Assembly: GCA_037176705.1 (NCBI GenBank)
Contig: CM073898.1
Coordinates: 40,365,488-40,429,487, forward strand
From: Molossus alvarezi
Lineage: Eukaryota; Chordata; Mammalia; Chiroptera; Molossidae
Length of the DNA: 64,000 nucleotides
Reading direction: 5' to 3'
Position numbers and translations under genes: made by a program. This document shows positions 11,090-22,769 of this stretch, piece by piece. Under the pieces are notes generated by a model. The model had not been told where the DNA came from, searched no databases, and saw only the letters and a list, made by a program, of their open reading frames with translations. Within the stretch, counting starts at the first letter, position 1. Each line of letters opens with the position of its first letter.

Positions 11090-12790
11090 TTGTATTAGTC
11101 AGAATTCCAGAGAAACAGAACCAACAGGATATATATGTATGTGAAATAAATGTGTGGCTGGGAAAAAAATAGGTTGGGGTTCGCTGTAGGGCCTTGTCAG
11201 ATTATAGTTAGGAATTTCTACATAGTTCTGTAAGCATCAGATATTTACAGCAAGGAAGCTATTTTTATCAGCTATGCAGTTTTGAAATTTAGCTGTTTTG
11301 ACATGTAGAGGACACATTGAGGACATTAGTGGCTGGTGTCCGGGAAAATTATTAAAAGGTTATTGCTATGGTCAGTTATGAGAAGATGAGAGGCTGAACT
11401 ACTGGAGTAGGTGTGAGAAAATGCAGAAAATGAGATAAATGGGAGAAATCTCTTTAATGAGCCATTACATTTCATATCAAGTACCGAATGCCTATTTAAA
11501 CCTCAGGAAGTAAATTAACCAAAAGTTGTTGACAAAGAAAGTAAATTTATCATTCAATAAATGTTAAGTATCTTCTCCCTATAAAGCATTTTACAATGAC
11601 ATGATCTGATTGTGATAGTGTCATAATGTTTACCCATTCTCCATTTGTTTTCACCTTCTTCTAGAGCTTCAATACAACAGAAGCACTGGCAAAGAAGTTA
11701 GGCTCAGTGGTGGGAGCTGGAGGGGGGATGCCCGGCGTAGAGCAGGACCCAGAGAGCAAAGGTACAGCAAGAAAGGTATTTTGCAGACCTTACCTCTCCA
11801 AAATAGGGTTTGTTGAAAAGGGAGATTAAAATAATTGTTAAAAAATGTCTTCCAGTTGCTATGTAAAATTTTAATATACGTGAATAAGTCAACCTCAGAC
11901 AAATACTGTCGTGCCATTTAAAAATTATTTGAAAGTGATAAATCATAGAAAACTTCAGAACAATGTAGACTTCTAACTTCTAAAATCTGGGACTTGTTGC
12001 TAATTAGCATTGATAACTGATAAATATAAATCTCACTTTATTCTTCAACAATTCAGTGAGAACTGAGATTTTTCGGTAATGATTTCTTAATCTCCTCATT
12101 TCCCTGTATCTTCTTTTAGCATGAATTTTCCACTTTAGCCTTGAGTTATAGTTTCAGATTTGTATTTATATTAAATTGTATGCCTTTGTACTGTGCAAAA
12201 ATATCAACCTAGATATATTAGTATGCAGTTATGTTTCTCTTTGTTTGCTGTCTTTTCCAATTAGCCCCTTTATTTAAATTGTAAAGCTAGAACTTCATTA
12301 CTGTATTTTAATTAGTTTTAATGTCCACTGTAAAGTTCTACCAATTTTCCTTGAATTGTATCAGAAGTTTATTATATATCCTTGCTGAATGTTCTACAAG
12401 TTAACAATTCCCAGTGATGCATTACACATTTGATATTTGAAGAGTTTATAAAATACTATAAGAAATCAGTGTAAAAAAAAAACTTTCAGTTTGTGCAGTC
12501 ACATTCAGTAGAGGTGTTAAAATGCTCCTAACGTTTGTGTGAGACTGACTGCGGTGTGTATGAGACTGGTTGAGGAAGTCTTTTGTCATATATAATCTCA
12601 TGTGCCTCTAATTATGCATTTTTCAATTATGCATGTGACTCATTATATATTCTGTATTACATCATTAATACTGATTCTTAAAGTTCAGCAGTAGCCCTGA
12701 GGTAGGCCTTATGGTTTAAGCATCAGGCAATCTGGTTTTCTCTCCCTTGCCACCTCTCCTTCCCCCTCTCCCAGGGCGTCCCATCAGCAC
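11090..12790. other. Mostly unassigned, one ancient-repeat motif at its start
   Basis: The phrase GTATTAGTCAGAATTCCAGA with 'GAAACAGAACCAACAGGATATATAT' at 11093-11140 is a common mammalian repeat start whose family I cannot name. The rest is AT-rich single-copy sequence. Confidence 0.4.
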
Positions 12791-12794
12791 TTTC

Positions 12795-13540
12795 CATGTG
12801 GCAATTTGTTACATTAGCAATAGAAAAGCAATACCCATGCTGGTACTACCTGAAAGTGGAGTGCTACTATAACAAAGCGAAAAAAATGTGCAAGTAGCTT
12901 TAAAATTGGGTGATGAGTAGAAGCTGGGAGAGGTTTGAGGAGCATTATAGGAAAAGTCCAGCTTTCCTTAGACTGTAGCAGAAATGTGGGCGTTTAAAGA
13001 GGTATCTGGTGAGGTCTCAGGGGAAGTGAGCAGCATAGTAGAGAACACATATATTGTCTTAGAGAATCCTTCAATCACCACAAAAAGACTATTCACATAA
13101 ATATATCTATTAAAGCCACTGCTGGTGAGAGTTCTGAAGGAAATAAAGAAAGTGTGACTGAAAACTTGAGAGGGTATCCTTGTATATAATGGCAGGTAAC
13201 AGCTTTATTGTATCGTACAGTTGTGTGGGAAGTAAAAATTGTAAGTGATGAACTTGGCTATTTAGTTGAGGAGATTTCTAAGTCAAGTATTGGAGATATG
13301 GCTTAGTAAAATATGAGAGGAAAGATAAAAATTGAGTGATGAACTGTAAAGCAAAAAGAAACCAGGCCTTGATGATCTGAGAAATTCTCAGATTATCCAG
13401 AGTTCGAAAGATGCTAGTATTAGGGATTCTTTGCCAAGAAAGCATGCTCTGTAAAGAAAGCCAGGGCTGTGACTAGACAACCCTTTGTTCGTGCCTGCAG
13501 GGCTCCAAAGATGAGAGTATTTAATACAGAGGCTTATTTT
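12795..13540 (+). mobile_element. MaLR internal region with remnant of its 5' LTR end
   Basis: At 12795-12830 an LTR-like end (TTTGTTACATTAGCAATAG) is followed by internal MaLR sequence: 'TGAAAGTGGAGTGCTACTATAAC', 'GAAGCTGGGAGAGGTTTGAGGAGCAT', 'GGTGAGGTCTCAGG', and 'GGCTATTTAGTTGAGGAGATTTC'. This noncoding body is typical of MST/MLT1 internal regions. It breaks off at an L1 complex near 13545 and appears to resume at about 15004. Confidence 0.6.
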
Positions 13541-13544
13541 TTTT

Positions 13545-15003
13545 TTTAATTTTGAGACTATCATTCTTTTTTTTTAAAAAAAAAATTATCTTTATTATTG
13601 AGTATTACAGATGACCTCTCTTTTTCCTCCATTGACCCCCTCCACCCTGCTCTCATCCCCACCCAAGGCTTCACTGCACAATTGTCTGTGCCCACTGGTT
13701 AAGCAATATATGCATATAAATTCTTTGGTTAATCTCTTCCTGTTCCCCCTCTACCCTTCCCTCTGAGATTCCTCAGTTTGTTCCCTGCTTCCATACAGAA
13801 GGTTTTTTGAGTAGATTAGGCATATGAATCATGATTTCCCTCAGTCATTTCAGCAGAGGGCTAGTAGTGATAGGGTTGTTCAGAAAGATCTGTGGGGGAA
13901 GCTCTTGTCTAATAGAATGATTTCCCATGATATAAAAGGGAGACCATCAACATCCTTGAGCATTTTCCTAGAAGTGAGATCACTGGGACAAATGGCAAGT
14001 TTTACTTTTAATTTTGTTTAGGAAACTCCATCCTGTTTTCCACAGTGGCTGCACCAGTCTGCATTCCCTTGAGCAGTGTACTGGAGTACCGTTTTCTCCA
14101 CATCCTCACCAGCACTTGTTTGATGATTTGTTGATGGCAGCCATTCTGGCAGGTGTGAGGTGGTACCTCATTGTTATTCTAGTTTGCATCTCTCTGATGA
14201 TTAGTGGTGTTGAGCATTTTCTTATATTTCTCTTGGCCATTTGTATGTCCTCTTTGGAGAAGTGTCTATTCAGGTCCTCTGCCCATTTTTTAATTGGATT
14301 GTTTGTCTTCCTTTTGTTGAGTTATATGAGTACTTTATAAATATTGGAACTTAACCCCTTATCAGATGTACCTTTGGCAAAAATGTTCTCCCATACAGTG
14401 GGTTTCCTTTTCACTTTGATGCTGGTTTATTTTGTTGTGCAGAAGCTGACCCAGTGATCCCACTTTTTTGAATATATCCTAAGAAGCCTGAAACACCAAC
14501 CAGAAAGAATATTTGTACCCCTGTGCAGAGCTATTTACAATAACTAAGATCTGGAAAAAGCCCAAGTGCCTATCAGTAGAGTGGATAAAAAAGCTTTGGT
14601 ACATTTAAACAATGAAATACTATGCAGCTGTAAAATAGAAGGTTCTCTTACCCTTTGAGACAGCATGGAGGGACCTGGAGAGTATTATGCTAAGTGAAAT
14701 AAGCCAGTCAGAGAAAGGCAAGTATCACATGATCTCACTTATATGTGAAATCTAATGAACAAAATAAACTGATTAACAAAATAGATCCAGAGACATGGAA
14801 GCAGGGCACAGACTGACGAACCTCAGAGGAAAGTGGGGGAGTAGGAAGAGATTAATTAAAGAATTTATATGCATACCAATGGACACAGACGATAGTGCAG
14901 TGAATGCCTGGGTGGGGGGCTGGAGCAGGGTGGAGGGGATCAATAGGGGAATAAAGAGGGGACATCTGTAATACTCTCAACAATAAAGACAATTAAAATA
15001 AGA
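13545..15003. mobile_element. Rearranged L1: minus-strand blocks then a plus-strand 3' end
   Basis: 13560-13815 reads as an L1 3'UTR on the minus strand. About 13955-14445 reads as ORF2 on the minus strand. From 14446 the sequence flips to plus-strand L1 (CCAGTGATCCCACTTTTTTG onward) and runs through the 3'UTR to the A-rich end near 15000. The head-to-head join near 14445 meets at the same ORF2 position in both arms, as expected for twin-primed inversion. The extra minus-strand 3' end suggests a second L1 event or local rearrangement. Confidence 0.65.
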
Positions 15004-15315
15004 AAAGGTTCTTGAGAATCTAATACCAGCAGAAATGCTGCCAGCTTGGATTGGAAGAAACAGAAAGAGGAGATGTGACTACAAAATCAGAGCTGAGAGT
15101 TTGCAACTACAAGCCAAGGAATCTTGACAGCCTCTAGAAGCTGGACAAGATAGAAAAGAAAGAAGAAATCATTGCCAACAATTGACTTTAGCCCCGTGAG
15201 AATGCTTTGGTACTTTGTACTTTTGACATTCAGATAATGTGTAAGACAATGTGTGTGTTTAAGTTACTCATTCGCTATAATTTGTTAGAACAGCAATAGT
15301 AAACTGTTGGAGATT
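15004..15315 (+). mobile_element. MaLR 3' LTR remnant
   Basis: After the L1 the sequence shows MaLR LTR words: 'CCAAGGAATCTTGACAGCCTCTAGAAGCTGG' and an end like 'TATAATTTGTTAGAACAGCAATAG'. It is in the same orientation as 12795-13540, so L1 probably split one MaLR element. Confidence 0.55.
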
Positions 15316-15476
15316 TTGATTCCCCTGGGTCTTATTACATAAATGGATAAAAGAAGGCATGAGTGGGTCCCTAATAGTGGATTCTGGGTAGGTTTGCTGG
15401 GAAAAATACATTGCTAACAGTTATGTTTGGTAATGGCAACAGGTTCTTTTGCTAAGTTATTGTCAAAAAAAATTCA

Positions 15477-15750
15477 GCCCTGGCCGGTTTTCTCAGTGGT
15501 TAGAGCATAAACCTGCGGTTCAGAGAGACCCAGGTTTGGTTCCTGCTAAGGGTGCATACCTTGGTTGCAATTTGTCCCTGGCCCTGGTTGGGTTGTGTTG
15601 GGTGGCAATCACTCGATGTGTTCCTTTCACGTGGATGTTTCGATGTTTCGATGTTTCTCTCTCTCTCTCACTCTCTCTCTCCCTCCCTCCCTCCCTCCCA
15701 CTCTATCAGAACAAAAATATGGAAAAATGTCCTCGGGTGAGGATAAAAAA

Positions 15751-15809
<59 letters not shown>

Positions 15810-15814
15810 AAGAG
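15477..15814 (+). mobile_element. VES-type SINE with long (TAAA)n tail
   Basis: Full head and CT tract, then CCTCGGGTGAGGATAAAAAA and a tail grown into about 16 TAAA units (15748-15811). The CT tract also carries a small repeat of CGATGTTT. I did not resolve clean target duplications. Confidence 0.88.
15748..15811. repeat. (TAAA)n microsatellite in a SINE tail
   Basis: A near-perfect run of TAAA units, grown from the SINE A-rich tail. Confidence 0.95.
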
Positions 15815-15827
15815 AAGGTTCAACCCT

Positions 15828-15965
15828 TGGAAGAATGTAAGCTCCCTGAGGGAAAAAGCTGTGCTTTCTTATTCTCACTCTTTGCCTAATACCAAACAGC
15901 AGCAGTATCTGGCCATTCTAGGCACTCAACAAGTAGTCATTGACTGAAATATTTGAATTAATTAA
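15828..15965 (+). repeat. L2 3' end remnant
   Basis: The phrase 'GTAAGCTCCCTGAGGGAAAAAG', with 'GCACTCAACAAGTAGTCATTGACTGAA' further on, is the standard L2 3' end. It is diverged, with no coding content. Confidence 0.6.
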
Positions 15966-16079
15966 TGGTTTATTGTATCTTAAAATTTTATTTAACTCTT
16001 TTGCTTTAGCAAAAATCTTGGTTAACCTCTAATGTTGTCATATCTTAAGTAATAGAGTTAATAATAATTAGTCCTCTCA

Positions 16080-16560
16080 ACTTCTTTTCCCTCTACTCTA
16101 TCTTCCTTTCCAAATTAATCTTTTTAAAACAGAGCTCAGATATATCACTTTCTTGTACTTCTTCACTTGCTATCTAAGGTCCTCTGTCTCTAGCTTCACC
16201 CTATTTTTTTAGCCTAAACTCATTGATCCCCTACATATATTCTCTCCCAATTACTGCTTCCTTACCCCAAATGTCCCCACCTCTTCATCTTATTTATGTA
16301 CTTGGAACTCTGTCCTATCACTACCATGTACACCTGTCAAAATCTTACCTAACCTTCAAGTATTTCCTTTAAGCTACCTTTCTTAATCCCTTCAACAGAC
16401 ACCTTTCTTTTCTTTGAACTTTCAGAGCACTTTCTGTAGCTATAGTAATCTGTGTGTCATTACTCCTCATTAGCTGATAAGCTCCTTAAGAAGAGTACCC
16501 ATACCTTACTCATCTTGCTATCTCTGAAGTATTTAGAATGAAGATAGACTTTTTTAGAAA
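16080..16560 (+). repeat. Second L2 remnant
   Basis: Contains 'ACTTTCAGAGCACTTTCTGTAGC', 'GATAAGCTCCTTAAGAAGAG' and 'CTTACTCATCTTGCTATCTC' in L2 order. It lies a short way downstream of another L2 end in the same orientation. Confidence 0.55.
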
Positions 16561-19110
16561 GTTCAATCCTGGCACACCCATGTATTTCAAAAGTCTAAAC
16601 TTTGCCAATTTCTTAGATTCTTAATCATCCCATTAGTACTTATTCCACATAAGAAAAAAAAAAATAGCTTTATTTTTCCATCTGCATCTAAGTGGGGCCG
16701 GAATTGGGGGTAGCTATTACAGAAAAAGTAATTCTGGGAATAATTGAGAGCATGAATTTTTTTAAAGCTTGGATCAACAATTGATGAAGTGAGACCTTCC
16801 ATTTCATGCTACTCTTTTTATCAAAATCAATTTCAAACATTTTAGAAATTCTGGATCAAGGCATGTGATAAACCAGGTATTGAGCCATCATAGCACATTT
16901 CATGAAGATAGTTCTAGAACCTAACTTATTCAAAATCATAGCCTGAGATATTACCTTAGTCTTCTTACAAACAAAGAAAGTCTCTGTACCCTTTATACTA
17001 TGACAAACTGGATTAAAATTTAGAAAATTAAATAGTGGGAATTTTAGTGTTATTGGTTGGAACTCAAGACACTGAGTAATTGGTATATGGATTTTGGAAA
17101 ACTCTAGGGGTTATTTATTTATTTTGAAATTTACAAAGTCATATTCAGCTGATATCAAATCTATTTTGTTCACATGGTCACTCACTGAATAAGAAAATTG
17201 AATGTCACACAAATTTAGCACTAAGCAGTTTGTTTTTTCTCCCTCAAAATGTGTAGCACAGCTATTTGTAAAATATTATATAAATATTGACTTCTTAACA
17301 GAGTTATTTATTAAAAAGAATGATTTTATACATAGATGGATTTTTTTAAGCATAATCAAATTTATTTCTTATCTTCTCATCTTATAAGTAAGAGATATGT
17401 TTTTTTACTGTTAGCTGGTTCCCAAAACATATTTCTCAAAGACACTATGGATAATAGTAAATATAGATTCATAATAGTAAAATAATTATCACAATATCTA
17501 TTAAAGTAAGTTTTCATTATTACAGGTCCTATCAAATAATTTGGAATCCAGATCAATTTAGTTAGGCACTATGTCGATATTTACCTTATCTTTTGTATCC
17601 CCAAAAATTGTTGTTAAAAAAAGAAATAATAGAAATCCAATGAAGAAAGAGAAGAAGAAATTGGATATATTAATTTGTTTTCAACCACACAAAATAGCAT
17701 AGGAAATTCCCAGGCCTTCACAGTGAGAAATTGAAGTGGAATGTTGGGTCTGACAGCATCCTGAGTGATGCTTCTATTTCTCTGGCATAAGGAGGCTCCA
17801 AAATAATAAATCACAGATACACATTGTTCAACATTCTGACAAATTTAAACTGTCAAATTATTGTGAACAGCTGGGAATTTTATCTTATTCAGAATAATCC
17901 TGGATATATGATTTTGTAAATAACTTTGCTGCAGGTAGTTTAAAGGAGACAGCCTTTGTTTACATCTAATTAGGCTCATTGAAATCTGTTTGACCTTGAC
18001 AATCTCTTTATCTATCCAAGCTCAATTTTCTCTACTGTATAACACCTATTTCCTTAGAGATATGTAGTTGCACAACTTAAAGTGTATTAAAATTGTTTAG
18101 AGCTTTCCTGGATTCTAGTATTAATAATCAGAAACTGTACACAGATTCTGTATTCTTTAAATATTTGTACTGTCTTGGGTACAGGTAAATTCCCTTCAAA
18201 ATAAATTATGGTAGGAAAAAACTCCAAAGCATTTGTAGTTTCTTTGCTGCGGTTTAATCCAGCAGTTAGACAGATTGTAAATACAGAATAATGAGATGCT
18301 GTGACATTACTGGTATATCATATAGGGAAATAATATCGCAAGCTGGGTGACTCCTAATAAATACCTACTTTTTCATTACATTACCAACACATTTCTTCAA
18401 AAACTACTGGTATTTCTATGTGAAATAAATGCAAATTAAAATAACAGTAAGTGGAAAGGACCATATGAGATGGTACATATTTTAGAGGCAACAACCCTGT
18501 AAGGATTAGTATGTCTTATTATTCCTATTTGACCAATGAGGAAAGTAGGTTTGGGAGAACCCAAATGCGTTGCTCACATTACTCAGGTAGTAAGTAAGTC
18601 TGTCTTGCTACACGCCCATGTTTTTATCACTGTGTTATGGTACTGCCCAAGAAATGTATTTGCGTAAAAGAAAGTAAAATATTGTGTACTTTGGATGATG
18701 GATAACGCATTTTATTAAAGAGACAGACTTATTCTGCATCTCCTCAGCACTTTCTGTAATAAATCTTTCCATTTTGTAATCAAGTTTTCATTGTCTCATG
18801 TTTTAAAATATTACTCTTGTTCTAAGACTAAAATTTAAGAAAATAGTGCCACCTTGAGTGATTTACCTGCTAAAAAAAATGTATGCACCTACCAAAATCA
18901 ATTATTCCTCTTTCAAGTTTTAAAGGAGTCCAACATTCTGAGAAATTTTCTCTCTTTGATGCTATTCAGTGTTCACACATGAGAATATAATAAAACTATT
19001 TTCGTAGTTTATTCATTTAAGTAATTATGCAACAGTGAACATTCTGTTTTTTGCTCACTCAAATAGCAAACTATTTACTCATATTAAAAACAGAAGCAAA
19101 ACAAACAGAA
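16561..19110. other. Mostly single-copy sequence; possible MIR at 18,500-18,650
   Basis: No gene is supported. 'CCAATGAGGAAAGTAGG' with 'ACTCAGGTAGTAAGTAAG' near 18535-18600 looks like a diverged MIR. The 17,930-18,060 stretch has a dense set of transcription-factor-like words and is listed under findings. Confidence 0.4.
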
Positions 19111-19155
19111 AACAAAAACAGGCTTGGCAGTGCCCTGGTTGTCTCCTGGATCTGT

Positions 19156-19182
19156 CTCTGCTTCGACAGTGTTTGGACAGAG
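19156..19182 (+). promoter_or_regulatory. Iron-responsive element (IRE) kept in the FTL pseudogene 5'UTR
   Basis: CTCTG, a bulged C at 19161, TTCGA, the six-base loop CAGTGT at 19167-19172, TTGGA, then CAGAG. Both stems pair fully (allowing G-U) and the loop and bulge match the canonical IRE bound by IRP1/IRP2. In the parent mRNA this hairpin blocks translation when iron is low. Here it would only matter if the copy is transcribed. Confidence 0.8.
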
Positions 19183-19986
19183 CAGACCCCGGGGCTCCCC
19201 TTCTTCTAGCCTCTGACCACTCTCCAAACTCTTTTCCAGACACTACCTTCGGAACCATCTCAGCCATCCTCAGCCTCCAAGACCAGCCAACACCATTGTT
19301 TTTTAACCTTAACTCCTTATTGCTGAACAATCACAAGCTCCCAAATTTGTCAGAATTATTCCACCGAGGTGGAAGCCGCCGTCAACGCCCGGGCACCCTG
19401 CATCTGCGGCCTCCTGCACCTGCCTCCCTGGGCTTCTGCTCCACCACGACGGTGTGGCCCTGGGGAGCGTGGGCCCCTTCCCGGGGAGCTGGCGGAGAAG
19501 AATCGCAAGGGCTCTGAGCATCTCTTAAAGATGCAAACCCAGCACGGTGGCCGCGTTCTCTTCCAGCATGTGCTGCCGCCTTCCCAAGGTGAGTGGGGTG
19601 AAACTCAGGATGCCGTGGATGCCGCCATGGCCTTGGAGAGGAATCTGGACCAGGCCCATGGGGATCTCTGTGCCCTGGGTTCTGCCCGCACAGACCCTCA
19701 TCTCTGTGACCTCCTGGAGAACGACCGCCTGGATGAGCAGGTGAAACTCATCAAGAGGATGGGCGACACCTGACTCACCCCTGCAGGCTGGCAGCCCCCA
19801 GGCTGGGCTGGCAATCTCTTAGGCTCACCCTCAAGCATGATAGGGAGCCTTTGGAGCCCAGAGGCTTTTGAGGGGCCACTTGGATCCCCTGGTGTCTGGG
19901 TTTTGCCTGAGCCTTTCCCCAAAATCACTAGCCGTTCTTTTAAACCACTCTGGAGCCAGTTGCCATTCACTGGACAAAATGGAAAC

Positions 19987-19992
19987 AATAAA
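19987..19992 (+). terminator. Polyadenylation signal of the FTL retrocopy
   Basis: AATAAA followed by AGCTTTTGG and then an A-rich stretch, matching the end of the parent mRNA. It marks the 3' end of the retrocopy. Confidence 0.85.
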
Positions 19993-20039
19993 GCTTTTGG
20001 CAGCGAAAAAGAAAAAAACAAACAAACAAAAAAACACAA

Positions 20040-21217
20040 CAACCTTTTAACACATAATTAGAACTTATTTTTGAAGTAGAAGAAGGGAAATATGCTTGGT
20101 TGAATGCTGATGAATCCATAGTATTTGTGCTTCAATATCTGCTATTTTACAGTTCATTTAACTAAAAAATTGTTATGATTAAGCAAAACATATAAATAAA
20201 AAAATTATTAGCTTAGCCTATGAAAGATTCTTTTCCTTAAATTTTCAGTGTTTTTTTTATTTATTTATTTATTTATTTTTAGTAGTGAATTTCCTTTTAT
20301 GGCATGAACTAACCCTGACACTAAAAGAGGAAACATTTTAATTTTGTTATATTAAATGTGCTATCTGTTAAACTAATACTCAGCACTTACAGCTTTGAAA
20401 TATATATTCCACAGTAGAAGTTTCCTAATTTTCTGTGTTAGTAACTCTCCAAAATTGTTCTATTTGCATATTTCCACAGAGCCCATCACTATTACATTTT
20501 TAGCATTTGTATATGAATGAGTGTGTGTAATCCCATGTGGACAGGAGGCATTTGCTGATAGAAACAACAACAAAACACATATTCCTTTTATTGAAAACTG
20601 AAGTATCATGATGATATGGACAGTGGGCCTACACGATTACTATTTAGTTGCTCACTCTTTTCTTACTAATGACCCAGATAACCTAACTGATGTTTGAGTA
20701 GCCAATGGATCCTTAATTTGGCATATAGTGAATATCATTGGTTTACTTTTTGATCTAAGATTTTAAGCATGTGCATATATTAGGGATAACTTTAAAAATA
20801 ATAAAACAATCATTTTAAGACTCTGAATAAAGTCTCAAGACTCTGCTCCATTTATAGACAAGGATGGTTACTCAGGAACAAATAAAGTTATAGTGGGAGA
20901 TAAATTGTACTTTGCTTTGGGGAAATGTCTTCCTGGTAACATATTCCAGCTATAACAGATAGCCTTCCATATCTTGCAGTTTGCAAGATATTTTTCCTAA
21001 ATGAATAATGGAACATATTTGCTCTAGCAGAGAGTTTCTTACAAGCAACACATTGTTTACCGGTATTTTTCTTTCAGAAAAAAATGCTTTAAAAAAAGAA
21101 AAAAAACTGGGTAGGTAAGGAATTGGACTTTTGGATGTAATAGTGTGATTTGATTTTATCCATGCAATCCAATCTGTGTAATAATATAATAATAACGTGT
21201 AGTAACTATACACTTAC
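20040..21217. other. AT-rich stretch; (TTTA)n at 20258-20276
   Basis: Single-copy AT-rich DNA with one short TTTA run. No supported gene or named repeat. Confidence 0.45.
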
Positions 21218-21589
21218 CTAGGTTCAAATGATAGAGAAGAGTGGAGGAGACGTGATGCCCAGATGCTCCTTCAAGGAAGCACTTGCCCCCGTAGCTGTGA
21301 GTGTTGCAGCCTCTTCTGAAACTGCCTCCGCTGGAGAGCTGCCTTGCCCAAGTTCATACCTTTCCAAGAGCTGGCCAAACCAGTCACCGCTGGGGTCACA
21401 AGCATAAAGGCCTGGCCATTTTGGCCCAATGCAAGACATTTCTGATGGATCATTTTAGCTCCGTGGCTACCAAAAGGGTTGGCTGAAACCACAGGGCCTA
21501 ATTTGTAACACACATCTCCCTTAGCTCCAATGATCATCCCCCACTTTCAACTCTGCCTGAAATTCTGCCCCCCTGGAGAACAGTCCAAC
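21218..21589 (-). other. GC-rich block with splice-like borders, unidentified
   Basis: This 372-base block is clearly richer in G+C than its neighbours. On the minus strand it is preceded by a pyrimidine-rich stretch ending GCGGTACAG and followed by CCTAG|GTAAGTG, a near-consensus 5' splice site. All three minus frames contain stops. The longest readings (for example one with SANPFGSHGAKMIHQK) match no family I recognise. It could be a noncoding-RNA exon, an old retrocopy or chance. Confidence 0.3.
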
Positions 21590-21993
21590 CTGTACCGCAG
21601 AAATCAGAAAGCTCAGGGAGCTTGGAGGAGACAAAAATCCTGTTGTTAAAATGAGGTAAACTTTAGACAGTATCATTAAATAAATGTTAACTGTAAAGTT
21701 GGTTTGTTTAAACTGATTTATAAAAGTCTTAGAGCGTAATTACATGACTGTAGTCTTAAATTAATAAAACCGCAGTATGCATAGTAGATTTGATTTAAAA
21801 TCAGTACTTAGGGAGATGTGCATTAATAAAAAATTTTTAATAATAAACATGAATAAGAGTGGAGGGAGTGAACAGCAACTGAAGATAATTTTTCTTGGAA
21901 GCCTGGTTAGCTCTAAGGATACTAAATCTTACAACTGGGTAGAGGTCTATTAGTAAAAACTAAAAATTTTCTTTCCTGGTCTCTCTGTTTTGT

Positions 21994-22001
<8 letters not shown>

Positions 22002-22035
<34 letters not shown>

Positions 22036-22327
22036 TTTTGTTGTTCTTGTTGTTTTGGTTTTTTGTTCATCCTCACCTGAGGATATTTTGATATTTTCCA
22101 TTGATTTTTAGACAGAGTGGAAGGGGGGAGGGGGAAAGAGAGAGAGAGAGAGAGAGAGAGACGTCAATGTGAGAGAGACCCATTGACTGGTTGTCTTCCA
22201 CAAAACACCTACGGGGGCTGGTGATTGAACCTGCAACCCAAATACATGCCCTTGACTGGGAATCAAACCCAAGACCCTTCAGTCCTCAGGATGACACTCT
22301 AACCTCTGAGCCAAACTGGCCAGGGCA
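22002..22327 (-). mobile_element. VES-type SINE with (CA)n at its tail end, minus strand
   Basis: The reversed head ends at 22326-22327 (GGCCAGGGCA). The 3' hairpin appears as ATCCTCACCTGAGGAT at 22069-22084. The tail then runs through TTG-rich sequence into a GT run at 22002-22028. TGTGTAGTTTG duplications at 21991-22001 and 22328-22338 place the microsatellite inside the inserted unit. Confidence 0.88.
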
Positions 22328-22589
22328 TGTGTAGTTTGTTTTTTAACCCCCTCAAAACATGGATCAGTGTAAATAAAGAATTGGTAGAATCAGCAACTGC
22401 TGTCACAGGACCTGTACCACATAGGTCCCTGAGTCTTAGGCACTTGGTGACATGCCCCTCCTTTGCCTAGTCTGCAAGGGTCTATGGGAGAACAGGTGAC
22501 CTCATTCAGTACTCAGCCTTATCCTTCCCTTTGTGAGTCAAACTGATAAAGAGATTTGAAAGTAAGGAGTAAGTTTTCACAAGCTCTCC

Positions 22590-22765
22590 AGAGTAGTGCT
22601 TTACAAACCTGCCGTGGTAAAAAATCTCCCTACGAGCTACTTGAAAATACAGATGGGTAGACCTCACCCCTTAATATTTTGATTCTCTACTATTAGGGTG
22701 TACTTTGGGCCTCTGTATTTGTTTTAAAACTTTCCAAGTGATTTGGCTCTCAGCATGGGAACAAT
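22590..22765. mobile_element. MER5-like hAT-Charlie MITE
   Basis: Words such as 'GTAGACCTCACCCC' and 'CTGTATTTGTTTTAAAACTTTCCAAGTGATTTG' fit the internal symmetry of MER5-type elements. It is diverged, and the terminal repeats are eroded. Confidence 0.45.
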
Positions 22766-22769
22766 TATT

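Larger units (their letters stand above)
19115..20035 (+). pseudogene. Processed pseudogene of ferritin light chain (FTL)
   Basis: This is an intron-less copy of the FTL mRNA, the light subunit of the cytosolic iron-storage shell. It has 5'UTR, coding part, 3'UTR, AATAAA and an A-rich tail. Coding homology starts at 19333, where the ATG is replaced by ACA (then [17 protein letters not shown]), and reaches the lost end of the C-terminus near 19843. Clear family pieces are [18 protein letters not shown] and [10 protein letters not shown]. Between about 19383 and 19490 several indels throw the frame out and back. A stop follows MGDT at 19771-19773, before the last helix. The block is far more GC-rich than its surroundings, as expected for a copied housekeeping mRNA. 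No promoter is visible and it should not make ferritin. A-rich flanks hide the target duplication. Confidence 0.93.

Noticed and set aside
19035..19517. 160-codon open frame over the FTL retrocopy 5' half
   Set aside because: Out of frame with the ferritin coding sequence. It runs through the copied 5'UTR and into coding sequence in the wrong frame.
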